Source of the DNA: Aliivibrio sifiae
Lineage (GTDB): Bacteria; Pseudomonadota; Gammaproteobacteria; Enterobacterales; Vibrionaceae
Assembly: GCF_002954715.1 (NCBI RefSeq)
Contig: NZ_MSCP01000001.1
Location: forward strand, 773,148-837,147
Direction of reading: 5' to 3'
Length of the DNA stretch: 64,000 bases
In this document: positions 44,824 through 53,479 of the stretch, one piece after another
Position numbering within the stretch: position 1 is the stretch's first letter
How the letters are laid out: each line of letters opens with the position of its first letter
Position numbers and translations under genes: made by a program
The notes under the pieces: generated by a model
The model's database searches: none
The model's input: only the letters and a program-made list of their open reading frames with translations
Told to the model about the DNA's origin: nothing

Positions 44824-46289
44824 ATAAGTTTTTAGCTTGTTTTTTATTACTGTCGACTTTTTTTTCGGTATCAACCTTTGCTAATGAAGCTCCTTTATCT
44901 AGAGGGGCTGTTTGTGTTGTAGATGATGGTTTTAGAATTGTTCTTATTGAAGAACTTGTTACTGGAAAATTATCCTTACCTGGTGGTGGGATAGATCAAG
45001 GTGAAACGCTACAGCAAGCTGCTGAGCGTGAAACGTGGGAAGAAGCGGGTCTTATTGTCACAGCAAAAGAAATTCTTCATCAAGATGAAAAAGCCACTAT
45101 TTTCCGCTGTGTTAGTAACTCTGATATTGTCGCTTTTGATTTACAAACAACAGATGGTTTTTTCCGTATTCCTGCTTGGTTCGCTCCTCATTATGGTATT
45201 GAAACTGAAGCAGTATACCTAACTGAACCTTATAAAATAGAACCAGATAAATATCGTTATCCAGAGCAATTAGACCAACTTAAATCATGGTTTGCAAAGC
45301 CATTAGACAGTGAAAATAAAGTTATTTGGGTAACTAATTTAGTTGAACAGGCCTCTGGTATTCATCAATATGAATTAAACTTATTAATGTCATTACGCGA
45401 AAGTATTGATGCTCTACCCTCTATTATTAACGTGGCAGTTAAAGTATTTTTTACGTTGATAAATGAAACTGGTCAAGAAGCCTTCTTTTACTTTTTAGTA
45501 GTTATTGCGTTAGTCTATTTTGGAAGGGATTTAGCGTTAACATTGTTATTTGGTATCGTATTTTCGATTGTTTTGACTGAACTTGCAAGACAAGGGTTAA
45601 GCTTACCTCGACCGTTTGTTTATGTTCCACAATTACAGTTAACTTGGGCAAATGGCTTTGGAATGCCGAGCATGCAAGCCATGCTTTCTACTGTCGTTTA
45701 TGGAACCTTTTATCTTGCTTTAAAAAGAAAGCAAGTTGAAGAATCGACACTTAAGTGCTTTGTGCAAATATGCGTGCCTTTACTTATAATTCAGTCTATT
45801 GCGCATGTATGGCTGGGAGTGCATTTTCTTAGCGATGTTGTTGTTGGTATTCTATTAGGTGTAATGGTTGTATTCCATTTTTCAAACCTACAAAATAAAC
45901 ATGGAGAGTTACTGTATCGTGTAATGGGCAGCATTCAGCTATGGTTATTGATGGCTATAGTGATAAGTGGTATTGCATTTGTCATGTTCTATATGAGCTA
46001 CCTATATACCGCCGCTATATGTTGGGGGGCTGTACTCGCTATTTTCTTACAAAAAGAACAACCATTAATTCTGAAAACTATTAAAGGTCGTTTAATAACG
46101 TTTACTTCAATTGTTATTTTAATGATTGTGTTCCGTTTTGGTACTTATGAGCTGCTGAGTGTACTTCCTTCTGGGAGTATTATTGTGCTGACAATAAAAG
46201 CTATCGCGAACTTTGTACTTATGTTTTTAATTATTATGTTTTCAGGTTGGATACCAAAATGGTTAAATAATAAAGAAAACAAAGTGTAA
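44820..46289 (+). CDS. Exported Nudix hydrolase fused to a PAP2-type membrane domain
   Basis: 489 residues. Signal peptide about 1-21 (TFA), then a Nudix domain (about 24-160) with a complete Nudix box from Gly56 to Leu78 (G-x5-E-x7-RETWEEAGL), so a nucleoside-diphosphate-linked substrate in the periplasm is implied. A membrane PAP2 domain (about 200-345) and further helices follow. The PAP2 motifs are degraded: motif 1 ARQGLSLPRP remains, motif 2 reads PSMQ in place of PSGH, and motif 3 AHVWLGVHFLSD keeps His and Asp but lost the SR. Phosphatase activity is therefore doubtful. Confidence 0.85.
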   Translation: MNKFLACFLLLSTFFSVSTFANEAPLSRGAVCVVDDGFRIVLIEELVTGKLSLPGGGIDQGETLQQAAERETWEEAGLIVTAKEILHQDEKATIFRCVSNSDIVAFDLQTTDGFFRIPAWFAPHYGIETEAVYLTEPYKIEPDKYRYPEQLDQLKSWFAKPLDSENKVIWVTNLVEQASGIHQYELNLLMSLRESIDALPSIINVAVKVFFTLINETGQEAFFYFLVVIALVYFGRDLALTLLFGIVFSIVLTELARQGLSLPRPFVYVPQLQLTWANGFGMPSMQAMLSTVVYGTFYLALKRKQVEESTLKCFVQICVPLLIIQSIAHVWLGVHFLSDVVVGILLGVMVVFHFSNLQNKHGELLYRVMGSIQLWLLMAIVISGIAFVMFYMSYLYTAAICWGAVLAIFLQKEQPLILKTIKGRLITFTSIVILMIVFRFGTYELLSVLPSGSIIVLTIKAIANFVLMFLIIMFSGWIPKWLNNKENKV

Positions 46290-46299
46290 TCGTAAACTA

Positions 46300-46334
46300 C
46301 TGGTTGCCTTAGATTATTGTTTTAAGGCAACCAA
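46300..46334. terminator. Bidirectional terminator (Nudix-PAP2 / Sel1 gene)
   Basis: Stem TGGTTGCCTTA / TAAGGCAACCA with an 11-nt loop between convergent genes. Confidence 0.8.
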
Positions 46335-46351
46335 TAAAGATTATTTCTATT

Positions 46352-47047
46352 TTAAATAGAATGTTCTTCTAGCCATGTTAGAGCTTCATTTTGAACTAAA
46401 ACTCTCGTTGCTTTATATAATTTTTCGCCTGCAAAATCTCTGTATTTATCTGCGTCAGGGTAAGCTTTAGCTGCCGCTAAGTTAAACCAAAAATACGCTT
46501 TTTCCATATCTTGTTTAACTTCTGTTCCTTTAAAATATAAGAACCCAAGATTACGCATTGCAGTTGCATTGTTTAATTCAGCTGCATTGATATAAAGAAG
46601 TTCAGCTTGGTGTGTATTTTGGACTAACCCTTTACCCTGAAGGTATAAATCAGCTAAGTTATTCATTGCATTGCTATTGTTTATTTCAATAGCCTTATTA
46701 TACCAATCAATAGCGATAGGGTATTTATGTTGCTCTTCAAATGTTTTACCAAGATTATAGTAAGCGATAGAACTCTTATTGGCTGCAGCTTTTGTAAAAT
46801 ACTGAATTGCTAAATTAGTATTAATCTCAGTGCCGATTCCTTTCGCATAGATAACGCCAATTTTATTTTGTGCTTCTATTGAGCCGTTATTAGCTGCACT
46901 TGTAAGCCAAGTAATTGCATCTTTATAATTATCTTGATTCAGATAAGCCGTGCCTTTTAGATAATCATTATGTGCTTCTGTATTAGCAAACGCGAGTGGG
47001 GAGCATAATGATGCTGATAATAGTAGGGTTTTTAACATTAATTTCAT
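46352..47047 (-). CDS. Exported Sel1-like repeat protein
   Basis: 231 residues: signal peptide (to about AFA, 21), then tandem Sel1-like repeats of about 36 residues (for example YKDAITWLTSAANNGSIEAQNKIGVIYAKGIG, IAIDWYNKAIEINNSNAMNNLADLYLQGKG, KAYFWFNLAAAKAYPDAD). Sel1 repeats are helical-hairpin scaffolds for protein contacts; the target is unknown. It sits downstream of the MscS gene on the same strand, after a hairpin, and a second Sel1 gene lies on the far side of the locus. Confidence 0.85.
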   Translation of the reverse strand: MKLMLKTLLLSASLCSPLAFANTEAHNDYLKGTAYLNQDNYKDAITWLTSAANNGSIEAQNKIGVIYAKGIGTEINTNLAIQYFTKAAANKSSIAYYNLGKTFEEQHKYPIAIDWYNKAIEINNSNAMNNLADLYLQGKGLVQNTHQAELLYINAAELNNATAMRNLGFLYFKGTEVKQDMEKAYFWFNLAAAKAYPDADKYRDFAGEKLYKATRVLVQNEALTWLEEHSI

Positions 47048-47160
47048 TACAGAACCAACAAGTTAGCTAAAAATATAGTGGATATGTTAGCAATAAAACA
47101 ACAGTACAGCGAGCTATAAATTGATGGGGTAATATTTGTATTAGGTATTAACATTATAAA

Positions 47161-47192
47161 TGTGTCGTCACTTTAGTTGAGTGACGACACTT
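47161..47192. terminator. Inverted repeat between the MscS and Sel1 genes (terminator-like)
   Basis: Perfect 11-bp stem GTGTCGTCACT / AGTGACGACAC with a 7-nt loop. The T-run is better on the plus strand, so on the minus strand it may only attenuate. Confidence 0.65.
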
Positions 47193-47201
47193 ATTTTTAT
47201 G

Positions 47202-48077
47202 TTATTTATTTTGAATAGCAATTGCAGGTGGGAAAATATCAGATTTTCTAAATTCTTGCATTACACGTAAGGTAATATCAGTTTCAAATAATTTTTCGAA
47301 TTTAATATCAACAACATAGGCCTTACAAGTAAGTTGTATTGCTAAGTAATTGTCAGTAATACTTTGTTTAACTAAAACGACAACAGGTTTAGGTAGATGG
47401 ATATAACGACTTGATGATGCTGCTTCCTGAATGATGTCACGGGCCGTATTTATATCCTGATCCATGCCGATATAAAACGGAATTACAACCTGCATATCTA
47501 AAGCGCCATAGTTTCCGCTCATTGCCACTTCATTTAAGAATTTGTTGTTTGGGATCGTAATGATATCGTCGTTAAGGGTTTGCATACGAACAGAACGTAA
47601 ACCAATAGCAATAATATCGCCATAGTGTCCTTCAAAAGTAACTCGGTCACCAACTTGGAAAGGGCGATCAATCATAATGGTTAAACCTGCAATGAAAGAA
47701 GCGGTAAGATCTTTAAGCGCAAAACCAACAGATACCGCTAGAGTACCGCCAATTAACGCCAATACTCTTTCATCTACACGGAAACTGAGCATAAACACCG
47801 TCATACCCGTAGACATATAAATAAAGAATTGGAAAAAAGATTGTAGCTTTTGCATTAGCATTCGGCGTTGAGCAAATTGGCTACTAATACCATCAACAAT
47901 CGATTGGGTAAATCGAAGCAATAACCAAGCAATAAAGACAATGATGAACGAAAACGCCACACCGCTCCATCGGATCAAACTTGCGAATTGGTGGAGGTTA
48001 TCAATTGATTGAGCATCTTCCGCTAATGCGGTATGTCCAAAGCTAAATGCAATAAAAAAGACAAATAATCGAAGCAT
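47202..48077 (-). CDS. MscS-family small-conductance mechanosensitive channel
   Basis: 291 residues: signal-like N-terminus ending ALA (residue 19), two membrane helices (about 33-55 and 80-100), then the pore-lining TM3 (GGTLAVSVGFALKDLTASFIAG) and the MscS beta domain (RPFQVGDRVTFEGHYGDIIAIGLRSVRMQTLNDDIITIPNNKF). The alpha-beta vestibule domain completes it. A likely homoheptameric channel. Only one base separates it from the upstream P-loop membrane gene, so the two are tightly co-expressed. Confidence 0.9.
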   Translation of the reverse strand: MLRLFVFFIAFSFGHTALAEDAQSIDNLHQFASLIRWSGVAFSFIIVFIAWLLLRFTQSIVDGISSQFAQRRMLMQKLQSFFQFFIYMSTGMTVFMLSFRVDERVLALIGGTLAVSVGFALKDLTASFIAGLTIMIDRPFQVGDRVTFEGHYGDIIAIGLRSVRMQTLNDDIITIPNNKFLNEVAMSGNYGALDMQVVIPFYIGMDQDINTARDIIQEAASSSRYIHLPKPVVVLVKQSITDNYLAIQLTCKAYVVDIKFEKLFETDITLRVMQEFRKSDIFPPAIAIQNK

Positions 48078-48078
48078 A

Positions 48079-50451
48079 TTATTTCACCAATAAATGTTGA
48101 CGATGAAGAACATTAGTAATGTGACGGAACCAGTGATCTGAAATTCGGGCTTTGCTGTCATTCCATTCAATATAGCCACGGCTTTGGAAGTAACGCAGAG
48201 TACTGATTACTTCAGCCATACTTAAACGGCTGCATTCACTTACATCGGCAGGAGAAGCTATCTCTAATTGCACAATCGAGCGAAGTACAGCAAGCATAGG
48301 CTTTGGCATTGTTTCAAGATCATCAGAATGTGGCGCTTTAAATAAACGGACAAGAACTTCGTCAGAATCTTTATCACGATGAAGTGATAGTCTAAAAAAA
48401 CGCAACGCAACGGTAGGGTTGCCATCAGAGTAATCCCATAAGATACGGTAGAAGCCGTTTTTAGCACGTTCTTCTTCTGTTAAGTTTTCTTCATCCCATT
48501 GTCTTGGTAACACTAAACCATCAAATGAAATAGAAGGATGTTGTCCTTCTGTCTCTGTTTTAGGCACTGTTGTAATACGAGATTCAAGTAACTGACCTAT
48601 CTGTTTTTCACCCCATTTAGGCATGAAGGTAACTAAATCAAATAACAAACGTTCACCACGAGCGCGGTCGATAAAGCGCCAACTTGATTTTTCAATAGCT
48701 AGAACCACTCGGTGACTTTTACGAGCTCGTCGTAATAAATTCGTTAACTTCATTAAGTCTGATAAGCCATTAACCTTGGGTTTTACCAAACGTTGGGCAT
48801 TATCAAATGCAATTAAATAACATTCATCGCTGCTTCTTAAATGTTGAAGAATATCCCTTTCTGTTGATTCGCCATTTAAATCTAATTGAGCTGCAAGTTC
48901 AGGAAGTAATGCTGAATAGCCATCGTATGGACAATTAATGTAAATAGGCTGAGCATTTTTTACTTTAGTTAAAATTCGATTAAGTAACGTGGTAGTGCCA
49001 ACGCCTCTTTCTCCAGAAAGAACGCATACAGCAGGGCTTTCAGTTAATAAATAGCGAGATAGAGCCGTCATTTCTTCTTTAGCATAAGCTTCGATTAAAG
49101 GGGAATCTTCTGCTCCTGGAGCGATATATTCAAACGCTGTGGCTCCTTTAATACGGACTAAATTAGACAATTCTCGTGAAACTTCGGTTTGTTTAGCAAC
49201 CTCAATTCTAAATAAGTATGCTAAGGCGTGACTGAATGCCGCATATTGAGATAAAACACTAATAATACTGTGTTGAATCGCTCTCCAAGATAGCCAAAGA
49301 GCACCGCAACCAGTGGCTGCAATTGAGATTAGAAAAGTACGTTGATTACGCACAGCCCATTGAATGGATACTGGCAGCGGTTCAATGTGATAAATACGTT
49401 CAAAAACTGTCGCTTTCCATTGTTTCAGCGTGTAGACAGTGAGAAGAACAAAGAATAAATAAACTAAAGAGTTAATCCAAGCGTATATCGTACCTTCGCC
49501 AAGTGTTCTTGATGAAATTTGTAGAATAACACCAGCAACAATGGCTCCCCACACATAGTGACGTATTGTCGCTAATCGTAAAGCGGTGATGTCTTTCTTA
49601 TTGTGCTTACTATTACGGTAAGTAAACTCAAGAATAAAGCTTACAGCAATAGAACCACCGAGTATCCACCAAGTGAATATTTCAAGAAAAATTAAGTGTT
49701 GCAAGCTTGGAAGGGTTGAAATAATACGTAATGTCACTGTAATTAAAAGTAACCAAGCAATCGCTTTGTGCGCACGAGTAAGGTACCAAATACTTCTAAT
49801 AAACATATTTGGTTTGGTTGAACCTTCTAATCGTGATGTTTTAAAGTCATTAATTAAACGGGCAGAATTTCTCATCCACCAACTGAAGATGAAAAATACA
49901 CACAATACTTTAAATATAACACTGATAATTGGAACTGGAGATATCTGTAAATCATGTAATAAGCTTTTAAAACTACGAATTTGATAGTGTAAATAATACT
50001 CAATATTTAGCTTCGTGATGGAAAGTTCTGAATAAAATTGCGTTACACCATATGGCCCAAAACCGGTAAGTTGTTCTCTGGTTGTTTGATCCGTTAACTT
50101 TAGAAGTTGTTGTTTACTTAAATTTAAAGAATTTAATGATTGATGATTATTTTCTACAACTAGCCAATGAGCTTCATTACTATTACTTCGATAATTAACT
50201 AATGCATCTTTAAGACTGTCAGAGTGTTTTTTTTGTTCAATAATTGTCGAGGACAGCAAACGTTTTACTTGAGCGTAATCATTATTAGAAAAAAAATGCT
50301 GTTCTGGAAGAGAATGAATATCCGTTTCAATTTTTTTGGCTTGTGGTGTAATTTCTATTGGCTGCTCGTCAGAAAGCCCCCAACTGGCATAAGTCAATTG
50401 AGGTAAAGCGAACAGAACGATAAACAAAAGGTAATGAGAAAGTTTTTTCAT
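48079..50451 (-). CDS. Membrane-anchored AAA/STAND-like P-loop protein with C-terminal winged helix
   Basis: Not recognised as a named family. 790 residues: signal peptide ending TYA (about 22), a periplasmic helical region (about 25-165), six or seven membrane helices (about 170-410), then a cytoplasmic ATPase-like domain and a C-terminal winged-helix region (about 710-790). The P-loop reads GERGVGTT (480-487), with Thr486 replacing the essential Lys. Walker B-like hydrophobic strand LIAFDN ends at Asp550. ATG 50451 was preferred to ATG 50517 because it starts a signal peptide. Co-transcribed with the MscS gene: a possible nucleotide-sensing regulator of the channel. Confidence 0.75.
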   Translation of the reverse strand: MKKLSHYLLFIVLFALPQLTYASWGLSDEQPIEITPQAKKIETDIHSLPEQHFFSNNDYAQVKRLLSSTIIEQKKHSDSLKDALVNYRSNSNEAHWLVVENNHQSLNSLNLSKQQLLKLTDQTTREQLTGFGPYGVTQFYSELSITKLNIEYYLHYQIRSFKSLLHDLQISPVPIISVIFKVLCVFFIFSWWMRNSARLINDFKTSRLEGSTKPNMFIRSIWYLTRAHKAIAWLLLITVTLRIISTLPSLQHLIFLEIFTWWILGGSIAVSFILEFTYRNSKHNKKDITALRLATIRHYVWGAIVAGVILQISSRTLGEGTIYAWINSLVYLFFVLLTVYTLKQWKATVFERIYHIEPLPVSIQWAVRNQRTFLISIAATGCGALWLSWRAIQHSIISVLSQYAAFSHALAYLFRIEVAKQTEVSRELSNLVRIKGATAFEYIAPGAEDSPLIEAYAKEEMTALSRYLLTESPAVCVLSGERGVGTTTLLNRILTKVKNAQPIYINCPYDGYSALLPELAAQLDLNGESTERDILQHLRSSDECYLIAFDNAQRLVKPKVNGLSDLMKLTNLLRRARKSHRVVLAIEKSSWRFIDRARGERLLFDLVTFMPKWGEKQIGQLLESRITTVPKTETEGQHPSISFDGLVLPRQWDEENLTEEERAKNGFYRILWDYSDGNPTVALRFFRLSLHRDKDSDEVLVRLFKAPHSDDLETMPKPMLAVLRSIVQLEIASPADVSECSRLSMAEVISTLRYFQSRGYIEWNDSKARISDHWFRHITNVLHRQHLLVK

Positions 50452-50690
50452 ATAGACCAAGAAAATGAATAATATTAATAATACCTTAGCTAAATTTGAA
50501 GAAAAAACCAGTAACAAAGGTAGGAATCGAGAACAAAAAAAAATCGTTGTCTTTTATTTTGACAAAATAGCCCTTTTTTATAAAAAATAGACAGATAAAC
50601 CCTGTTTCCAAAAGGTATTAATTCTAATTTGAGGGGAAAATCATTAGAATAGAGAGATACAAACGTATTCCTTTTTTCGATGATCTTAAT

Positions 50691-51716
50691 ATGTATTGGT
50701 TCCTATTTTTTGGTGGTGTAATTTGTTTAATTGTTGTGATTTTACATTTTCAATCTATCGAGAAGAAAAAAATAATGGCAGCTCAGCGGAGGAATCGTTC
50801 TCAGCATTCTTCTGTCTCTGTTACTTTTAATGATGAAGCAGATAAAAAAGATAAAATAGAGCGAGCAATGAGCGGCAATATCACAGCTCAACTTGCTCTT
50901 GGGGCAGATCTTGAGTTAGTTGATCAGAATGGTGCTATAAAATGGTATCTCAAAGCCGCTGAACAAAATAGTCAGCAAGCTTTTTATGCTTTGGTTCGAC
51001 TTTATGATGATAATTATGATGATCCAAATTCGAGTGAGAAGTCAAAATATTGGGCTGCGCGCTTGGGTGATTCAAAAGGCCTACCTGAAGCATCACTTAC
51101 CTTAGGAAAGCTTTACCTTGAAGGTATCGGTTGCGATAAAAATATAGAGTTGGGTACTCAAACCATCACAGACCTAGCGTTAAAAGAAGATCTTAGGGCG
51201 CAATTGTTTCTCGCGCAGTGGTATCAAAAATTGCAAGATGGGCATCCTGAAGGCTTTTATTGGATGCTAAAAGCGGCTTATCAAGATGATGCAAAAGCAA
51301 TGGTTACCGTGAGTTCTTGTTATTATCATGGTATTGGAACGAAGAAAAATATCTATAAAGCTATTTACTGGTCGGAACGAGGAGGGGAGCTTAAAAGCCC
51401 TGAGTCTCAGTTACGCTCGGCACAATATAATCAAAAGATATCATCGTCTCATAATGCGGTTGCTTATATTTGGGCTTATCTTGCTGTTGCTAATGGTTAT
51501 GAAGAGGCACACAGTTTAAAGAATGATCTTGAGGCGAGTTTACCTTTAGAAAACCTATTAACGATTCAAAATGTAGCTCGTAAATTACATGGCTTAATGA
51601 ATGAAAAGCCCGTAAAAAAACACTCTGTAATTCGTTTACTTAATAAGTTCTATGTTAGAGAGAACTATCTTCCTCCGGAAGACATCAATGATGAATGTGC
51701 GATGTATACGAATTAG
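50691..51716 (+). CDS. Membrane-anchored Sel1-like repeat protein
   Basis: 341 residues: a single N-terminal membrane helix (about 2-22) followed by a basic stretch, then Sel1-like repeats (AIKWYLKAAEQNSQQAFYALVRLYDD, LPEASLTLGKLYLEGIGCDKN, GFYWMLKAAYQDDAKAMVTVSSCYYHGIGTKKN, KAIYWSERGG). The C-terminal tail is not repeat-like. Divergent from the P-loop/MscS operon, sharing a promoter region of 239 bp, so it probably belongs to the same system. Confidence 0.83.
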   Translation: MYWFLFFGGVICLIVVILHFQSIEKKKIMAAQRRNRSQHSSVSVTFNDEADKKDKIERAMSGNITAQLALGADLELVDQNGAIKWYLKAAEQNSQQAFYALVRLYDDNYDDPNSSEKSKYWAARLGDSKGLPEASLTLGKLYLEGIGCDKNIELGTQTITDLALKEDLRAQLFLAQWYQKLQDGHPEGFYWMLKAAYQDDAKAMVTVSSCYYHGIGTKKNIYKAIYWSERGGELKSPESQLRSAQYNQKISSSHNAVAYIWAYLAVANGYEEAHSLKNDLEASLPLENLLTIQNVARKLHGLMNEKPVKKHSVIRLLNKFYVRENYLPPEDINDECAMYTN

Positions 51717-51747
51717 AGTTACTATTCGAACATTAAAAATAGTAGTT

Positions 51748-51784
51748 AAAAAAATGCCAGTCTGTGAGGACTGGCATTTTTTAT
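51748..51784. terminator. Bidirectional terminator (Sel1 gene / yccA)
   Basis: Stem AAAATGCCAGTC / GACTGGCATTTT with a 6-nt loop and T-runs. Confidence 0.9.
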
Positions 51785-51804
51785 ATTACCGAATTAATTA
51801 TCGA

Positions 51805-52467
51805 TTAATCATCACGCATGATACCAAGAATACTTAGCAGGCTGATGAAAATGTTGTAGATAGAAACATACAGCGTAATCGTTGCTGAAATGTAGCTTGT
51901 TTCACCACCACGAATAATCGATTGTGTCGTTAATAGAATCGCACCTGTTGAGAACAGAATAAACATGCCGCTCATAGCAAGGTGTAATAAAGGCATTTGT
52001 AGGAAGATATTCGCTACCATACCAATAAGTAAAACAACAAAACCAGCCATTAACACGCCGTTAAGGAATGATAAATCACGTTTAGTTGTTAGTGCATAAG
52101 CAGATGCTGCCATGAAAGAAAGAGCAGTACCACCAAGAGCCGTTAAGATCACATCACCCATACCTGCACCAATGTACATGTTTAGGATTGGACCAATGGT
52201 GTAGCCTAAGAAACCTGTAAATAAGAAGGTAAATAGAAGACCCATGCTGTTGTTACGGTTCTTTTCTGTTAAAAAAAGTAAACCGTAGAAACCAACTAGC
52301 ATAATGATAATGCCTGGACGAGGTAGGTTAAGTGCCATTGATACGCCAGCAACCAATGCTGACCATAGTAATGTCATAGACAGTAAGAAATAAGTATTAC
52401 GTAATACTTTATTTGTTTGTAGAGCCGACTCTTGTGTGCGAGTTTGGCCGAACATTTGATTATTCAT
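51805..52467 (-). CDS. yccA: Bax inhibitor-1 (BI-1)/YccA-family membrane protein
   Basis: 220 residues, seven membrane helices. BI-1/YccA hallmarks: N-terminal LRNTYFLLSMTLLWSALVAG, central GPILNMYIGAG and a C-terminal pair of acidic residues (MRDD). In E. coli YccA interacts with the membrane protease FtsH and modulates its activity. ATG 52467 was preferred over ATG 52494 because AAGGGG lies 6 nt upstream. Monocistronic. Confidence 0.9.
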   Translation of the reverse strand: MNNQMFGQTRTQESALQTNKVLRNTYFLLSMTLLWSALVAGVSMALNLPRPGIIIMLVGFYGLLFLTEKNRNNSMGLLFTFLFTGFLGYTIGPILNMYIGAGMGDVILTALGGTALSFMAASAYALTTKRDLSFLNGVLMAGFVVLLIGMVANIFLQMPLLHLAMSGMFILFSTGAILLTTQSIIRGGETSYISATITLYVSIYNIFISLLSILGIMRDD

Positions 52468-52631
52468 CGTATTCCCCTTGGAATGGACAGACATAAATAT
52501 ATAGACAGTTATGGTGCCTATAGTTCAAAAAATCAAGTAAGTTCTGTTTTTTGAATTGAATAAATTGAGCTAGAAACCATTTTACATCAGTGCATTAACT
52601 TAGCTGATGAAGTTTGTAAGTATCTGTAACA

Positions 52632-52656
52632 ATAAAAAGCGATCCTAAGATCGCTG
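52632..52656 (-). terminator. Intrinsic terminator of the aap operon
   Basis: Stem AGCGATC / GATCGCT with a 4-nt loop, followed on the minus strand by five T. Confidence 0.75.
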
Positions 52657-52705
52657 TTTATGTGGTTTGCTGTAATTTAAATAATCGTTAACTTATCATT
52701 TAGGA

Positions 52706-53455
52706 CTAATGATGAAGGATCTGACTTAAAAACAACTGAGTACGATCAGATTGTGGATTTTCAAAGAAATCTACAGGATTGTTTTCTTCTATGATTTCAC
52801 CTGCATCCATGAAGATCACTCGATCAGCAACTTCTTTCGCAAACCCCATTTCATGAGTTACACAAAGCATGGTCATGCCTTCATCGGCCAGTTCAACCAT
52901 GACATCGAGTACTTCTCGTACCATTTCAGGGTCAAGTGCAGAGGTCGGTTCGTCAAATAACATTACTTGTGGGTTCATACAAAGAGAACGAGCAATCGCT
53001 ACACGTTGTTGTTGTCCACCAGACAGTTGTCCTGGGTATTTATCGGCCTGATCTGGGATTTTTACACGCTCAAGGAATGTCATCGCTAGTGCATCAGCTT
53101 CTGATTTTGGCATTTTCTTTACCCAAATAGGCGCAAGGGTACAATTTTCTAAAACGGTCAAATGAGGGAATAGGTTAAAGTGCTGGAAACACATTCCGAC
53201 TTCTCTACGTACTGCTTCTATGTTTTTTAAATCTTCAGTCAACTCTGTACCAGAGACGAAAATGTGGCCTTTTTGGTGTTCTTCTAAACGGTTAATGCAA
53301 CGGATCATGGTTGATTTACCTGACCCTGATGGGCCACAGATAACTATTTTTTCACCTTTTTTAACTTGTAAGTTAATGTTTTTAAGTACATGAAATTGAC
53401 CATACCATTTGTTCATGTTTTCTAATTGGATCATATAATCTTGTTGAATCGTCAT
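52706..53455 (-). CDS. aapP: General L-amino-acid ABC transporter ATPase (AapP)
   Basis: Cytosolic ATPase of 249 residues powering the Aap amino-acid importer. Walker [10 protein letters not shown] (about 40-48), Q-loop [16 protein letters not shown], signature [15 protein letters not shown], Walker [13 protein letters not shown] and the switch His (VTHEMGF) are all present. Belongs to the GlnQ/HisP amino-acid class. Last gene of the aapJQMP operon. AAGGATG precedes the start. Confidence 0.94.
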   Translation of the reverse strand: MTIQQDYMIQLENMNKWYGQFHVLKNINLQVKKGEKIVICGPSGSGKSTMIRCINRLEEHQKGHIFVSGTELTEDLKNIEAVRREVGMCFQHFNLFPHLTVLENCTLAPIWVKKMPKSEADALAMTFLERVKIPDQADKYPGQLSGGQQQRVAIARSLCMNPQVMLFDEPTSALDPEMVREVLDVMVELADEGMTMLCVTHEMGFAKEVADRVIFMDAGEIIEENNPVDFFENPQSDRTQLFLSQILHH

Positions 53456-53479
53456 AACTACATCCTTGAATTCTGTTAA

